Part shown: positions 1 through 8,914 of the stretch, piece after piece
How positions within the stretch are numbered: the stretch's first letter is position 1
How the letters are laid out: each line of letters starts with the position of its first letter
Notes under the pieces: generated by a model
Database searches by the model: none
Seen by the model: only the letters and a program-made list of their open reading frames with translations
What the model was told of the DNA's origin: nothing
From: Duganella sp. Root1480D1
GTDB taxonomy: Bacteria > Pseudomonadota > Gammaproteobacteria > Burkholderiales > Burkholderiaceae_D
DNA length: 64,000 nt
Assembly (NCBI RefSeq): GCF_001427305.1
Contig: NZ_LMFZ01000003.1
Location: 1 to 64,000, forward strand
Direction of reading: 5' to 3'
Made by a program: the position numbers and the translations under genes

Positions 1-78
1 GATTCCTGTGGCCTGGATGGGATCAAGCCCGCGAATGCGGATTCCTGTGGCCTGGATGGGATCAAGCCCGCGAATGCG
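1..78. repeat. 39-bp tandem direct repeat, two copies
   Basis: Bases 1-39 and 40-78 are identical. The first copy starts at the window edge, so more copies may lie to the left. The unit lies just beyond the end of the RNB nuclease gene, whose C terminus appears clipped. The repeats translate into low-complexity protein on the plus strand and I do not think they are coding. Confidence 0.9.
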
Positions 79-130
79 CTGCCTTGGCCTTCGCACCATG
101 CCGGCTACGCGCCAACGGAATTTGAATTAT

Positions 131-1462
131 TCAGACCGGACTATTGAGCCCTGTGACAATGCCACTGTAGTGTTGTCCTACGCAGGAGTGGAGCAAGAGG
201 GCCGCCTCGGATTTTCGTACCTGCCGCTCCACTTTCCTGGCGACGTCTTCCTGGGCCGTACAATGCGAGGCCAATTCGGCTAGTTCAGAATCCGAGTACG
301 GAGCGGGGATTCCTGCCAATGCCGCTTTCACCAGGCGCTGTGTGATCAGATCGGGAAAGCGCCTGTTTGGCGCTGTCGAATGCGTATAGTCCTGTACGGC
401 CAGTCCAAAGTGACCTATGGGTACGCCATGCCGTTTCTCGACGACATACTCACCCGAGCCCATCAGCTTGACGATGATCAGTGACAAGTCCGGAAAGTGC
501 AGGGGATCACGTTGATGCTGGCGCGCCAGAAACGCTTGCAGTGCCTTGCCGTCGGGGAGCGCCGGCAGTGTCGCCCCGTAGCCTTCCGCCACCTCGATAA
601 TGCGTGCCCAACGTTCCGGCGAGCGTACCACGCGCCGCAGTGAGGCACCACCTTGCGCCATGAGATAATGCGCAGTGCATTCATTGGCGGCGATCATGAA
701 TTCTTCGATCAACTGTCGTGCACGGTTGTGTGGCTGCAAGCGGATGTCGGCGATCCGGTCGCCATGAAACAGTGCATGCGGTTGAAATCCCTCGAACTCG
801 AGTGCACCCTGGGTGTGGCGCAGCAAGCGCAGCTTTTGTGCCAGAGCATCCTGCTGCCGCAGCAAGCTGGCGACAGCAGGAACACGCTGTGCCGCCACAG
901 GTAGCGCCTCGGTCCCTTCCAACCACGCCGAAACAGAGTCGTAAGCAAGCTGCGCTTTGTTGCGGACTGTCGCTCGGAAGATTGTTGAACCGAGGAGGAC
1001 GCCATCGGCACTGAAGTCCATTTGATTGACGATCGCGAGCCGGTTCACATCCGGGTTGAGCGAGGTCAGATTGGTGCACAGCAGTTCCGGCAGCATGGGG
1101 AAAATCCTGGACGACGTATAGACGGAAGTCGTGTTGTGTCGGGCGTGCTGGTCAATCGGCGTCCCTTTGGCGACAAAGGCATCGACATCGGCGATGGCGA
1201 CGGATACGCGCACGACACTATTTGGCAGTGACGCGCTGACAATCAGTTGATCGAGGTCACGTGAATCGTCATTGTCGATAGAGAACCAAGGCAGGGCCGA
1301 CAGGTCGGCAATACCCGTGGTGGCTTCTAGCGGCACCAATGGAATGCGGGCCAACTGCTGGAGAACAGGGGAAAGGAACTCGGGTTCCAGTCCCCGACTG
1401 AACATCGCCAGCGCCGCGATCGTTGCCAGATTGGCCCGTTGGTTCTTTAAAGCGCTGCGCAT
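131..1462 (-). CDS. RNB-domain ribonuclease (RNase II/R family), C terminus clipped
   Basis: 443 aa. The RNB catalytic domain of 3'-5' exoribonucleases is clear. The metal-binding Asp cluster lies at residues 61-71 (SIDNDDSRDLD), and the late RNB signature HFGLAVQDYTHSTAPNRRF is present. There are no N-terminal cold-shock domains as in RNase R, so this is the shorter stand-alone RNB type. The protein stops at GIVTGLNSPV, where family members normally run on into an S1-like RNA-binding segment, so the tail looks truncated. The start ATG follows a GGGAG-like site. A 39-bp tandem repeat lies just downstream. A canonical RNase R gene is also present at 60.1 kb. The nuclease domain may still be active; RNA binding is probably reduced (inference). 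Confidence 0.82.
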   Translation of the reverse strand: MRSALKNQRANLATIAALAMFSRGLEPEFLSPVLQQLARIPLVPLEATTGIADLSALPWFSIDNDDSRDLDQLIVSASLPNSVVRVSVAIADVDAFVAKGTPIDQHARHNTTSVYTSSRIFPMLPELLCTNLTSLNPDVNRLAIVNQMDFSADGVLLGSTIFRATVRNKAQLAYDSVSAWLEGTEALPVAAQRVPAVASLLRQQDALAQKLRLLRHTQGALEFEGFQPHALFHGDRIADIRLQPHNRARQLIEEFMIAANECTAHYLMAQGGASLRRVVRSPERWARIIEVAEGYGATLPALPDGKALQAFLARQHQRDPLHFPDLSLIIVKLMGSGEYVVEKRHGVPIGHFGLAVQDYTHSTAPNRRFPDLITQRLVKAALAGIPAPYSDSELAELASHCTAQEDVARKVERQVRKSEAALLLHSCVGQHYSGIVTGLNSPV

Positions 1463-1996
1463 GGTCGCTCCCGGATGGTCGATTGAACCGCCAGCCTGGG
1501 GGGAGGTAGGCTCGCGCGGCAGTACACCGTATGACGATAGACTGGATGGACCAGGACGTGCTCAGAGCGCCACTCTGATTGCATGGCTCTAGCATAATCC
1601 TCTTCTTGCCGTGGTGGAGCGACCGGCGTGGCGGAATTGATCGGTGGCACTGGACGCTGCGCACTGGTAGACCATGCTGTTGAGTTACTGAGATCGCCCC
1701 AACACTACCATCGAATTTCACAAGCGATTCCACTGGTTAATGGGAAGAGACCGTGGACGTCTGCATTCTTGGAATTGATCTGGCCAGCCGGCATTGCTTC
1801 GGGCTATGAGAGGCGAATAAATGGAGTTTTTGACATCGAGAGTAGTGTTCGAGTGGTCGAAGATCGTCGGTAGGTAAGGGGCGCGCAGCAGCTAATGATT
1901 CGACGATGCGGCGACGAAGTGGATCTGAATGGTGTAAATGGATTTCCATGTCGAACCATACACGGAGCACTTGGCCTTGGGGGGCTGGGTCATGAA
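1463..1996. other. No recognisable gene
   Basis: About 530 bases between the RNB nuclease start and the coiled-coil pseudogene. Several short open frames exist on both strands, but none has a good ribosome site or recognisable protein features. It presumably holds the promoter of the nuclease gene; I could not place one with confidence. Confidence 0.5.
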
Positions 1997-3121
1997 TTAG
2001 TTTGCCCCGCTGGCAGCTTCTTCTTCGTTCAGTAGGCTCATCGCGCGCAGGGCGCTCCCACGCTCAGCTTCCTGTCGCGCCTTGTCCCACTGGACCTGTT
2101 CCTTTCTCATTTGCTCTATCTGTGCTGGATACTGCTTGGCGCGCCGCTTGGCGCGCCGCATCCCCTTGCGCTTGCCGCGCCGTCTCCGACTGCAACTGCT
2201 CTTGGCGTGCCTCCTCTTTACGCACTGCTCCTAGCCCAGCCGGACTGTTTGCACTCGTTCCTGTTCGTAGCGTGCTGCACTTTGGCGCGCCCTTTCTTCC
2301 TGTCGTAACTTTTCCTGTTGCATTGCTTCGCGACGTCGATCTGGTTTTGTTCGATCCGCTTCCTTGTGTACTGCTTCGGCTTTGGCTACCTGGGCCGCAC
2401 GGGCGGCTTCTTGCCGAAGCTGCTCCTGTCGTGCGTTCTCCTCCCGGCGTACCTGTTCCAGCCGCAGTGCTTCGCGCCGTAATGGTTCTTGTCGTGCTGC
2501 GGCTTCCCGCTCGGCCTTTAGGCATGCCGCTTCGATCCTCGCAGCTTGTTCGACACGGGCTATGTCCAATTTGAGCTGTTCCAGACGCGTTGCTTCGCGT
2601 AGCACTGCGGCGGCCAGTTCGGACTGGCGCAGCTTCTCGGCGGCCGAGCGTTCCTGTTCGAGCTTGGCTTGCTCGCGCGCTCGTTCACGCGCCCCGACGT
2701 CGTGCGCTGCCTGCGGCAGCAGCGGAAAGATGCGGCCGAAGCGGCGCTGGAAAGGACGGTGTGGGCGGGCTAGCCTGCGACATCGTCACTGGCGCCACGT
2801 CGCCCGCTCGCACACGGGCTGGGCGACGGTAGGCGGCGCTTCAGGAGGGATTGAAGGCGGTGGCGTCTCGTTGTCAGGTGCCGACGGCAGTGTCGACGAG
2901 GTTGCTGTGGGCCGCGTTGGCAACAGCAAGATCTGCAGCTCGTTGGCGCTCGGGCGCCGCTCTTGCCAAGGGAGTTTGAAGGCAGGAATGCCAAAAGTCT
3001 GGTCGCCCAAGGTGACGCGCAATAGTCACGCGTGGATGGCGTCAGAGATCACCACTGTGTGTTCGACGCCATGGTTCGCGTTGAAAGGTTTAATACAGAC
3101 CGAAGGTGCGTGCTTGAGACA
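1997..3121 (-). pseudogene. Decayed membrane-anchored coiled-coil protein
   Basis: Read on the minus strand from about 3121, one protein is recovered only by crossing several lesions. First comes a segment with TVVISDAIHA, then an in-frame TGA near 3029, then LLRVTLGDQTFGIPAFKLPW and a proline-rich stretch. After another stop near 2786 there is a long Ala/Glu/Arg/Gln-rich helical part (bases about 2700-2231). Two further frame changes, near 2235 and 2090, lead to a tail NEEEAASGAN ending at a TAA at 1997-1999. This order (short hydrophobic start, Pro-rich linker, long charged coiled coil) resembles TonB- or TolA-like periplasm-spanning proteins, but no TonB C-terminal domain is visible. The exact family is unknown. 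With four lesions, decay is more likely than sequencing error. Confidence 0.55.
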
Positions 3122-3423
3122 TCAGTACAGACTATCACAAGACCTGACCAATTGATTGAATGCCAACTGGCAAATGGCAAATGCAATACATTCTGCTGCC
3201 CTTGTTTTGGTGATTGTTACTGCCGGCATGCACTCCTTCGGCTTCTGGCGCTATCGCGTCACCTGATTGTGCACGCCGCGCATGTAGATCGACAGTTCAG
3301 GGCATGCGCTTCCACGTCGGCGGAAGGTCTTGCCATAGCGCGCATGAGCAGTCAGAGCAGGGCGCACTATTACGAAGGGTTGCAGCTCAAGCCAGCACAG
3401 CGGCGGCGCGGTGGTCGACTTGT

Positions 3424-3633
3424 TCAGGCAGGTGTGACGTTAGTGGCCTTTTCACCCTTGGGGCTGGGAGCGCGTTCGAAAGTCACGCGCTGATTTTCTG
3501 CCAGTGATTTGAATCCCGTCGCCTTGATATCCTGGAAATGGACAAACAGGTCAGGACCGCCCGCGTCGGGGCTGATAAAGCCAAATCCTTTGGCTTCGTT
3601 GAACCATTTAACAATACCGGTTTGCGTAGTCAT
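3424..3633 (-). CDS. CspA-family cold-shock protein
   Basis: 69 aa, one cold-shock OB-fold domain. RNP1 (KGFGFI) and RNP2 (LFVHF) nucleic-acid-binding motifs are intact, and the N terminus [11 protein letters not shown] is typical. It binds single-stranded RNA/DNA as an RNA chaperone in the cytoplasm. A GAGG site precedes the ATG by about 10 bases. The leader upstream of the start appears long (over 100 bases to an AT-rich promoter-like patch near 3775-3800), as is usual for thermoregulated csp genes. The length is normal for the family. Confidence 0.95.
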   Translation of the reverse strand: MTTQTGIVKWFNEAKGFGFISPDAGGPDLFVHFQDIKATGFKSLAENQRVTFERAPSPKGEKATNVTPA

Positions 3634-4110
3634 GATGAAACCTCGTAAAAGATGTTGAGAGTCGGGCCTTGCCCGGCGAGGCGCGCCAACGAGCAGGGTC
3701 AACAAGCGAGGGAATCAGACAGCATGCCAGGTACGGCACGACAGTACGGAGACCGCCAATTATTTGTGGTGCTTTATACGCGGTAAAATCAATATACAAG
3801 GCTTTGCGCGCGGCACCTAGCGTTATTTACACAAGGTCGGTAATCGGGACGAAGTCCTACCATCTTGAAAGAAGCGATAGGAATCGCCATCGGCACATGG
3901 GCTCGGCGCGTGTTACTGTGGAAGCCCTTGCAGCGGGATCGAATGCATGGCTTGTGTGCTGATACTATGAGATGGAGTGACCGTGTGACGGGTTCGACAG
4001 GCGACGAGTGGCAGCAAGACTGGTGCGTGACCGCCGAAATGGTTGTACCAAAGCAAATCAGCAGGCTGTTCCATGCCGCGAGGGATCATGAAACCTTGAG
4101 CGAATGAACG
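3634..4110. other. Cold-shock gene leader and promoter region
   Basis: About 480 bases with no convincing gene. On the minus strand, TTGTAT and TATAAA boxes 15 bases apart (about 3770-3802) are a possible promoter for the cold-shock gene, giving a leader of roughly 140 bases. Nothing else is recognised before the diguanylate cyclase gene. Confidence 0.4.
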
Positions 4111-4128
4111 ATGGAGAAGTTCGAAATC

Positions 4129-5250
4129 ATGTCCGATGCGTATGGGGCAATGCTGCCAAAGCGAAAACGTGTTCGGACGGGCGCGCAGGCAAGCGCTGGC
4201 ACGCCCCGCCAGCCACGCAAAAGTGAGCTGCTGGCGCTGCTGCGAACCGCCAAGGCACTGTTGTGCGCAAATAGTGTAGAAGCGGCGCTGCGCGCCGTGG
4301 CCGAAGGCTTACCCGGGCTGAGGCCGGACGCGGTTTTGCTCATCAGTCACAGCGATAGCGGCGATAGCTGCTTCTACCTCGACACGCCGGAAGGAGGTGG
4401 TTGCCTTGAACTCAACCATCGCATGTGCAGCGAGGTGCGCAAGGTGGTGGAAAGCGGCCCGCTTCCCCTTTCTTTGCGGGCATTTACGCTGGACAACGGA
4501 AGCTGCGTGGCGGCCCCGTTCTCGGAGGTTATAAACGGAGGCTACATTGCGCTGAGCTGGCGGGTGCCGCCGGAGCAGACAGTGCAGCAGCAAGCACTGG
4601 CGTTCCTTCCCCGCATTGCAGAACTGGCCGGTGCCCGTCTCAACAACCTGCTGGGCCAGTTACATTGGGAAGAGGAAGTGCAGGAGCAATATCACGCCTT
4701 TGCTGCGACACAATCGCGTCACACGGAGGAATTGCGCGTGAGCGAGCATGAAAAGGTCGAGGCGTGCGTGCTTGCTGCGCAAGATGAGTTGACCGGCCTG
4801 CAGAATCGACGGGGATTTCTGGCGAAATCGGAGCAATGCTTGTTGATCGCCCGCCGCCAGGAGCTGGCGTGCGCAGTGATCTTCGCTGATGTGGATGGGT
4901 TAAAGCTGGTCAATGACCAACTGGGGCACGCCGCCGGCGATGAACTGATTCGCGATGCGGCCCACATCTTCAACAATGCATTCCGGCACGCGGACGTGGT
5001 GGGGCGGGTTGGCGGCGACGAATTTGCGGCATTTACGTTTGACAACGCGACGCCGCGGGCCATCGTCGAGCGCATCAGGTTGAAGATCGCTCAGTTCAAT
5101 GCTGGCAAGAAAGGGGACCTCACGCTGTCGTTGAGCATTGGCGTGATCAATTGCGATATCCACAGCGAGGAAACGCTCTCGGAATATCTGGTGCGAGCGG
5201 ATGAAGAAATGTATCGCCATAAGCGGCAACGTGCACGGGCGCCACACTAG
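4129..5250 (+). CDS. Diguanylate cyclase with N-terminal GAF-like sensor region
   Basis: 373 aa from this start. A C-terminal GGDEF domain makes cyclic di-GMP from two GTP. The active-site motif is intact (RVGGDEFAAF, about residue 295), with the upstream DELTGLQNRRGF and FADVDGL motifs also present. The N-terminal 200 residues have a GAF-like alpha/beta pattern and a helical linker. No transmembrane segment is seen, so it is cytoplasmic. An in-frame ATG at 4111 exists, but ATG 4129 has a good site (GGAGAAG, 9 bases upstream) and is preferred. No allosteric RxxD motif is obvious just before GGDEF. The gene stands alone within the island-like region; its signal is unknown. Confidence 0.88.
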   Translation: MSDAYGAMLPKRKRVRTGAQASAGTPRQPRKSELLALLRTAKALLCANSVEAALRAVAEGLPGLRPDAVLLISHSDSGDSCFYLDTPEGGGCLELNHRMCSEVRKVVESGPLPLSLRAFTLDNGSCVAAPFSEVINGGYIALSWRVPPEQTVQQQALAFLPRIAELAGARLNNLLGQLHWEEEVQEQYHAFAATQSRHTEELRVSEHEKVEACVLAAQDELTGLQNRRGFLAKSEQCLLIARRQELACAVIFADVDGLKLVNDQLGHAAGDELIRDAAHIFNNAFRHADVVGRVGGDEFAAFTFDNATPRAIVERIRLKIAQFNAGKKGDLTLSLSIGVINCDIHSEETLSEYLVRADEEMYRHKRQRARAPH

Positions 5251-5324
5251 AGCTGCCGGCTTGCATGCGATGGCGTGGGATTTACCCCGTCCGGGGCGAG
5301 ATCGCGTGCGGCCAACATGGTGCG

Positions 5325-5537
5325 CTACTCGGTATCTGCCTTGGCGCGCGTCGGCGCGCGGCGAGCACCGACGGGGGCGCAGAGAACGCGCTCGATGACG
5401 TATAGGGGAATGCAGCGAGCCTGTAAATAGCGCTGAGCGCCGGCAATCCCGACGATTGAGCTCAGGACGATGCCGTATTGCACAATGGCGGCGGTCCAGG
5501 CGTCTTCGCGCCGCGTGATCTCGCTCTTCTCGTCCAT
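5325..5537 (-). CDS. Small hypothetical protein with one hydrophobic segment
   Basis: 70 aa. The ATG at 5537 follows a strong GGAAGGAG site. The protein starts MDEKSEITRRED and has one likely membrane or amphipathic helix (AAIVQYGIVLSSIVGIAGA), then a basic tail. It converges on the cyclase gene. I do not recognise the family. The strong ribosome site and single hydrophobic helix argue for a real gene. Confidence 0.6.
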   Translation of the reverse strand: MDEKSEITRREDAWTAAIVQYGIVLSSIVGIAGAQRYLQARCIPLYVIERVLCAPVGARRAPTRAKADTE

Positions 5538-5692
5538 TGCACACTCCTTCCGCAGGAGTAAAGTATTGCACAACGACCGGCTATTACTATGCCATTATGC
5601 ATGACGACAACTCAGGTCTTCTTGCCCCCGCGGCGTTGAGAGGGGCACTGCAAGGGGCGATGTCGGTGGTCGTCGTGCGGGGCAGTGCGCGA

Positions 5693-6001
5693 TCAATGGT
5701 TGGTTTTCTGGGGTTTACTGGACGGATGCCGCACTTGCAGGCAATCCTGGCCAACAAACGCGCCTCCATTGATATCATTGCGGAACAGGTCGAGCCAAGA
5801 GGTGCTGTCACTGATCAGATACTGTCTGGTCTGCCCCGTTGATTTGCGCCGCACGGTCAATTCGCCCTGCAATCCCGGCACTTCATCGGTCTTGGGATCC
5901 GTCGTGTCCGTAGCGCTGAGAGAAAAGTCTGCACGGATCAGGCGATTGCTGCGCAAAATCCTCTGAAATTCGGCTACGTCTTCCGCTTCGATCAGTTCCA
6001 T
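5693..6001 (-). CDS. Hypothetical protein
   Basis: 102 aa. The ATG is preceded by a perfect GGAGG seven bases upstream. The protein is soluble and mixed in charge, with MELIEAEDVAEFQRIL at the N terminus and the middle segment VRRKSTGQTRQYLISD, then a tail rich in Asp, Asn and Gly. No domain recognised. It is surrounded by decayed genes, but its own frame is intact. Confidence 0.65.
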   Translation of the reverse strand: MELIEAEDVAEFQRILRSNRLIRADFSLSATDTTDPKTDEVPGLQGELTVRRKSTGQTRQYLISDSTSWLDLFRNDINGGAFVGQDCLQVRHPSSKPQKTNH

Positions 6002-6028
6002 ACAACCTCCAAATGTGATCCTTCAGTT

Positions 6029-6290
6029 TCAGTATAGGCCTAAACGCCGTTGCACCGATCTTGAATTACGCGACGCCTGCCTCATGCGGGCGGCTATGCT
6101 CTTCGCTGCCGAGCGCAACCTGTGAGGTAATTGGTCCAGAAACAGTGGGACGTCCTGCCGCAGATGTGTTGCCGTCGCCACGTGCTGCCGTGTGGTGACC
6201 ATTCTCCGGCAGCGCGCAACAAGTTTCGTGCGATTATGCGCGAGGGAATCCTGCCAGCGTCCTTCCTTACGCCGAAACCTGATCGCGATC
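6029..6290 (-). pseudogene. Remnant of a sensor-kinase N-terminal region (RsbRD-like)
   Basis: The minus strand reads HNRTKLVARCRRMV followed by DVPLFLDQL. This is the pattern of the four-helix N-terminal domain (RsbRD_N type) found at the start of several histidine kinases. The frame then changes, and no histidine, ATPase or later domain follows. There is no good start codon or ribosome site. I read it as the leftover 5' piece of a kinase gene. The assignment rests on a short pattern. Confidence 0.38.
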
Positions 6291-6308
6291 TGTCTGGCGG
6301 GCAGACAA

Positions 6309-6609
6309 TCACTTGGTGGGCTTCGCGCCAAGTGCCGCGGCACCCAGGTGCGTAATCTCGTTGGCCGCGGACAGCATCTGGCTTAAGACCGCTGATGACA
6401 GCGAAATAGGCGGCCGAAGATGAATCGATCTCGTCATCAAGCGAGCTCACATGCACGCTTGTAATGTGATTGAGTTCGAGGAACGCGCTGGCCTGTGTAA
6501 GCCGATCGGTTCCTGGACAAGCCTCCGCTTGAAAGTACATGTGATCGGTATCCCATTGAAGAATGGTGTCCTCCAGGTCACTACACAACGGTGCACTGGG
6601 TAGCGCCAT
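6309..6609 (-). pseudogene. Hypothetical protein gene with a frameshift
   Basis: From ATG 6609 the minus strand codes MALPSAPLCSDLEDTIL through SSSAAYFAVISGL. A one-base shift near 6385 is then needed to continue as SQMLSAANEITHLGAAALGA to a TGA at 6309-6311. The repaired protein would be about 100 aa, acidic and alpha-helical, with no known domain. The clean amino-acid quality on both sides of the shift supports a recent lesion. Confidence 0.45.
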
Positions 6610-6613
6610 GTAG

Positions 6614-6928
6614 ACCGCAATTGGACGCCTCACCAAGCTGTGGTGGTTTGTACCGCTGATGTTCCTGGTCGTGCGCCCGGCGTCGGTTCTGCTCGGGATG
6701 GCTGGTTCCGGCATGCCCCTGCACAGGCAGGTCCTGGTCGGTTGGCTCGGCATTCGCGGGATCGGCTCAATTTACTACCTGGGGTTTGCCTTGAATCGCG
6801 GCGTCGCGAAGGTGTTCGCACCAGAACTGGTGAGTTTGACATTGGTTACCGTGGCTGCATCGATTCTCGCCCATGGGATCACGGTGCAGCCGTTAATGGC
6901 CTGGTACGAGCGGCATCCCGTGAAATGA
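6614..6928 (+). pseudogene. C-terminal fragment of a CPA1-type cation/proton antiporter
   Basis: The frame is open from a TAG at 6611 and gives about 104 residues ending at TGA 6928. Membrane segments and the signature GWLGIRGIGSIYYL, then SILAHGITVQPLMAW, match the last two or three helices of NhaP-type Na+(K+)/H+ antiporters. Roughly three quarters of a normal 400-plus residue transporter is missing, including the Asp-containing ion-binding core. It is certainly non-functional as a transporter. Confidence 0.72.
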
Positions 6929-7000
6929 GCAGGCCGTTGGGATGCCGCGCCATTGCGCGCACGCACCGGTGCCTGGGAAGTGCGAAACGGATATAACGCT

Positions 7001-7231
7001 TCAAGGATGGCGAGCGCGCAATTGCTGGGCAATGATCAAATGGTTGGCCGAGGCGCGACGGCTGCGGCAGTCACCAAAGAGCACCCGCTGCAACGTTGAT
7101 TCGTCAATGCGCTGGTTCCGCAGGAAGACGAGAGCATAGCGCCAGCCATGGGTGCGTACCAAGTCGATCGCATGGTTCAGATAGCGAAACTGTTGGACGT
7201 CGTGCCGTCGATCAGAATAGATCGTCCTCAT
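7001..7231 (-). CDS. Small hypothetical protein
   Basis: 76 aa. The ATG at 7231 follows GGGAGG by four bases, an excellent site. The protein is basic and helical, with FRYLNHAIDLVRTHGWRYAL then LRNQRIDESTLQRVLFG. No catalytic motif or domain is recognised; the Arg-rich end could bind nucleic acid (speculative). Confidence 0.62.
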   Translation of the reverse strand: MRTIYSDRRHDVQQFRYLNHAIDLVRTHGWRYALVFLRNQRIDESTLQRVLFGDCRSRRASANHLIIAQQLRARHP

Positions 7232-7925
7232 GATACCTCCCTGTGCATGGAAGTGCAGCTTGGATCTGGAAGTCGTCATCAATGAGCCCAAGTCGACCTA
7301 TCCAGCAAACGCAATCCGATGTGCTAAAGGGATCCGCACTGCGAACTTAGCAGATTAGCACATTGCGAATGCTTCAGCGATTGCTATTCTGTATCGCGCC
7401 TGGTTGCAAGCGGCCTGCGCTGACGTTAGTGTATGCCTGCCTGACCATGTCGTGCTCTCTGCAACGAGGGGGCAACGTTTCCGCATACGTTAAGCGGTTT
7501 CGCGTGGAGCTCGCACGACCTGCGGGTGACGTAGTGCATGGTGCGCCAGGCGCCAAGACCGTCAAGGACGTTTAATCGGTGAGCGGTGCTTCCAGCGTCG
7601 CGTGGTGGTTGCATTAGGATATCGGCGATGGACTCAATAGGAAGAGCGCGCTGGTAGAAACACCGCCATGACTCGCACCCGCAGGGCGCCATATTGCGTC
7701 GGGCACCTATTTCGTTTGTAGTGCAGGCGCCTGCAGCCTCCGTGTGCGGGAGGTCGCGTCTTCAAACGGGCGGAAAATGATCGCAGGTGTTCAACCCGTA
7801 ACTGGCTTGAATGGGGGCGGCAGTGCCTTGGCGGCCGCGTGGGTGAAGCTGATGCGAGACGGGAAGTTGTTGGGAATGAACGACTGGTTGCGACGCGATC
7901 TGGACGATGGGTGTAGATTGCCAGG
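7232..7925. other. No recognisable gene
   Basis: About 690 bases. Short open frames exist on both strands, including a plus-strand stretch GLNGGGSALAAAWVKLM near 7810 and a minus-strand stretch RALPIESIADILMQPP near 7630. Neither has a ribosome site or a recognisable family. They may be gene debris like the neighbouring pseudogenes. Confidence 0.45.
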
Positions 7926-8147
7926 ATGTCACGCCGAATCAACCATGCCACTGCGGCGAAAATTTCGGCAGCCTTAGCTGCCAGGGCCGCTTTTGGTGAA
8001 CGGTTTGCCTACAACTCGGCGCACTTGGCTGGGCTGTTGCTGCCTTTGGTGAAAGAGGTGTTCGCCCGCCCGGTGTGGAAAACGCGCGAACGTCACGCCA
8101 TTGCCGGACCACTGCCTGACCGGAGGATTGCAGGTAAACGTGCCTGA
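7926..8147 (+). CDS. Possible small hypothetical protein
   Basis: 73 aa. The sequence has a sensible composition, with an Ala-rich helical start (INHATAAKISAALAARAAFG) and KEVFARPVWKTRERHA. The ATG has only a weak upstream GG. It was chosen over overlapping frames by amino-acid quality alone. Function unknown. Confidence 0.35.
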   Translation: MSRRINHATAAKISAALAARAAFGERFAYNSAHLAGLLLPLVKEVFARPVWKTRERHAIAGPLPDRRIAGKRA

Positions 8148-8307
8148 CAAAGCATCGTTTGCATGGTAGGTGATGCGTCGACAGAATGAGCGCCGACCAG
8201 AATTGGCGGGCCTGTTGGCAGGCGCTCCGTTAGCATGAGGTATCGCGGCACCTCCGCCCGTTTAGGACTATCATGCAAGTAAGAGCAACGTTACTGGGCC
8301 GAGGCAG

Positions 8308-8574
8308 ATGATGGCCATTACCAATGCGATCCGTTACAAGGGTTTCTTCCTGGACTGCGAACCCGCCAAGATGGGTAACGCTTGCTTCGTCGCTCAGGCC
8401 ATCATCACACGTGAATATGGCCTGGCATTGCACGAGTATGCATTCCATGACCTCTGGGTGGCGTGTGCGGCAGCGGACGCGGTGTCCTTTGCCAAGGCAT
8501 GGGGGCGGGAGTGGATCGACGACCAGCTCCAGCAGGCTGACGCGTCCGTCCGTTTAAGCGTACACTCAGTGTGA
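8308..8574 (+). CDS. Small hypothetical protein, family shared with the 11.66 kb gene
   Basis: 88 aa. Two ATGs in tandem (8308, 8311) follow GAGG; the second has the better spacing. The N-terminal YKGFFLDCEPAKMG resembles YRGYEIDCSTVRAT of the 73-aa protein at 11662, so the two are probably distant relatives. The middle has IITREYGLALHEYAF and the end AKAWGREWIDDQL. It is soluble, with no known domain. It lies 22 bases upstream of the next gene and is probably cotranscribed. Confidence 0.65.
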   Translation: MMAITNAIRYKGFFLDCEPAKMGNACFVAQAIITREYGLALHEYAFHDLWVACAAADAVSFAKAWGREWIDDQLQQADASVRLSVHSV

Positions 8575-8596
8575 GTCACCAATCAGGAGAACCGTC

Positions 8597-8914
8597 ATGA
8601 AGGACTCTGGACCGGAATTCTCCTTCCGCGGCCTACCTCTGAGCGCCGAGCAGGAATCTGAAATTCAACACTACATTCACCAACGGAAGAGGCGCGGCCT
8701 GCAGCCTGAGGTTGAAGAACTGCGCGCCATGGTGCAGGACATGCTGGAGCCCCCCGCTAGCGAGAATCCAGGTGAGAGAGCCGAAGCTGAAGGCGTACAT
8801 GCCGACGCGGAACGTGCTGCCGGTCTGGTCGACAACGGCGGCGATCCGATCGCCGCGCGCGAAGAACGCACGGCTGCCCGCGAGGCCGAAGCGATGAAGC
8901 ATTCAACATCGTGA
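8597..8914 (+). CDS. Hypothetical protein, acidic and helical
   Basis: 105 aa. AGGAGAA precedes the ATG. The first half contains FRGLPLSAEQESEIQHYIHQ and LRAMVQDMLEPP; the second half is a low-complexity Glu/Ala/Arg helix. It follows the 8308 gene closely and is likely in the same transcript. No enzyme motif is visible. Confidence 0.68.
   Translation: MKDSGPEFSFRGLPLSAEQESEIQHYIHQRKRRGLQPEVEELRAMVQDMLEPPASENPGERAEAEGVHADAERAAGLVDNGGDPIAAREERTAAREAEAMKHSTS

Noticed and set aside
1-78. CRISPR-like repeats
   Set aside because: The two copies abut with no spacer between them and no cas genes are present; it is a simple tandem repeat.
3174-3266. 30-codon frame with a hydrophobic stretch (MANAIHSAALVLVIVTAGMH)
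   Set aside because: It could be a tiny membrane protein, but it lacks a ribosome site and lies among pseudogene debris; not enough to call.
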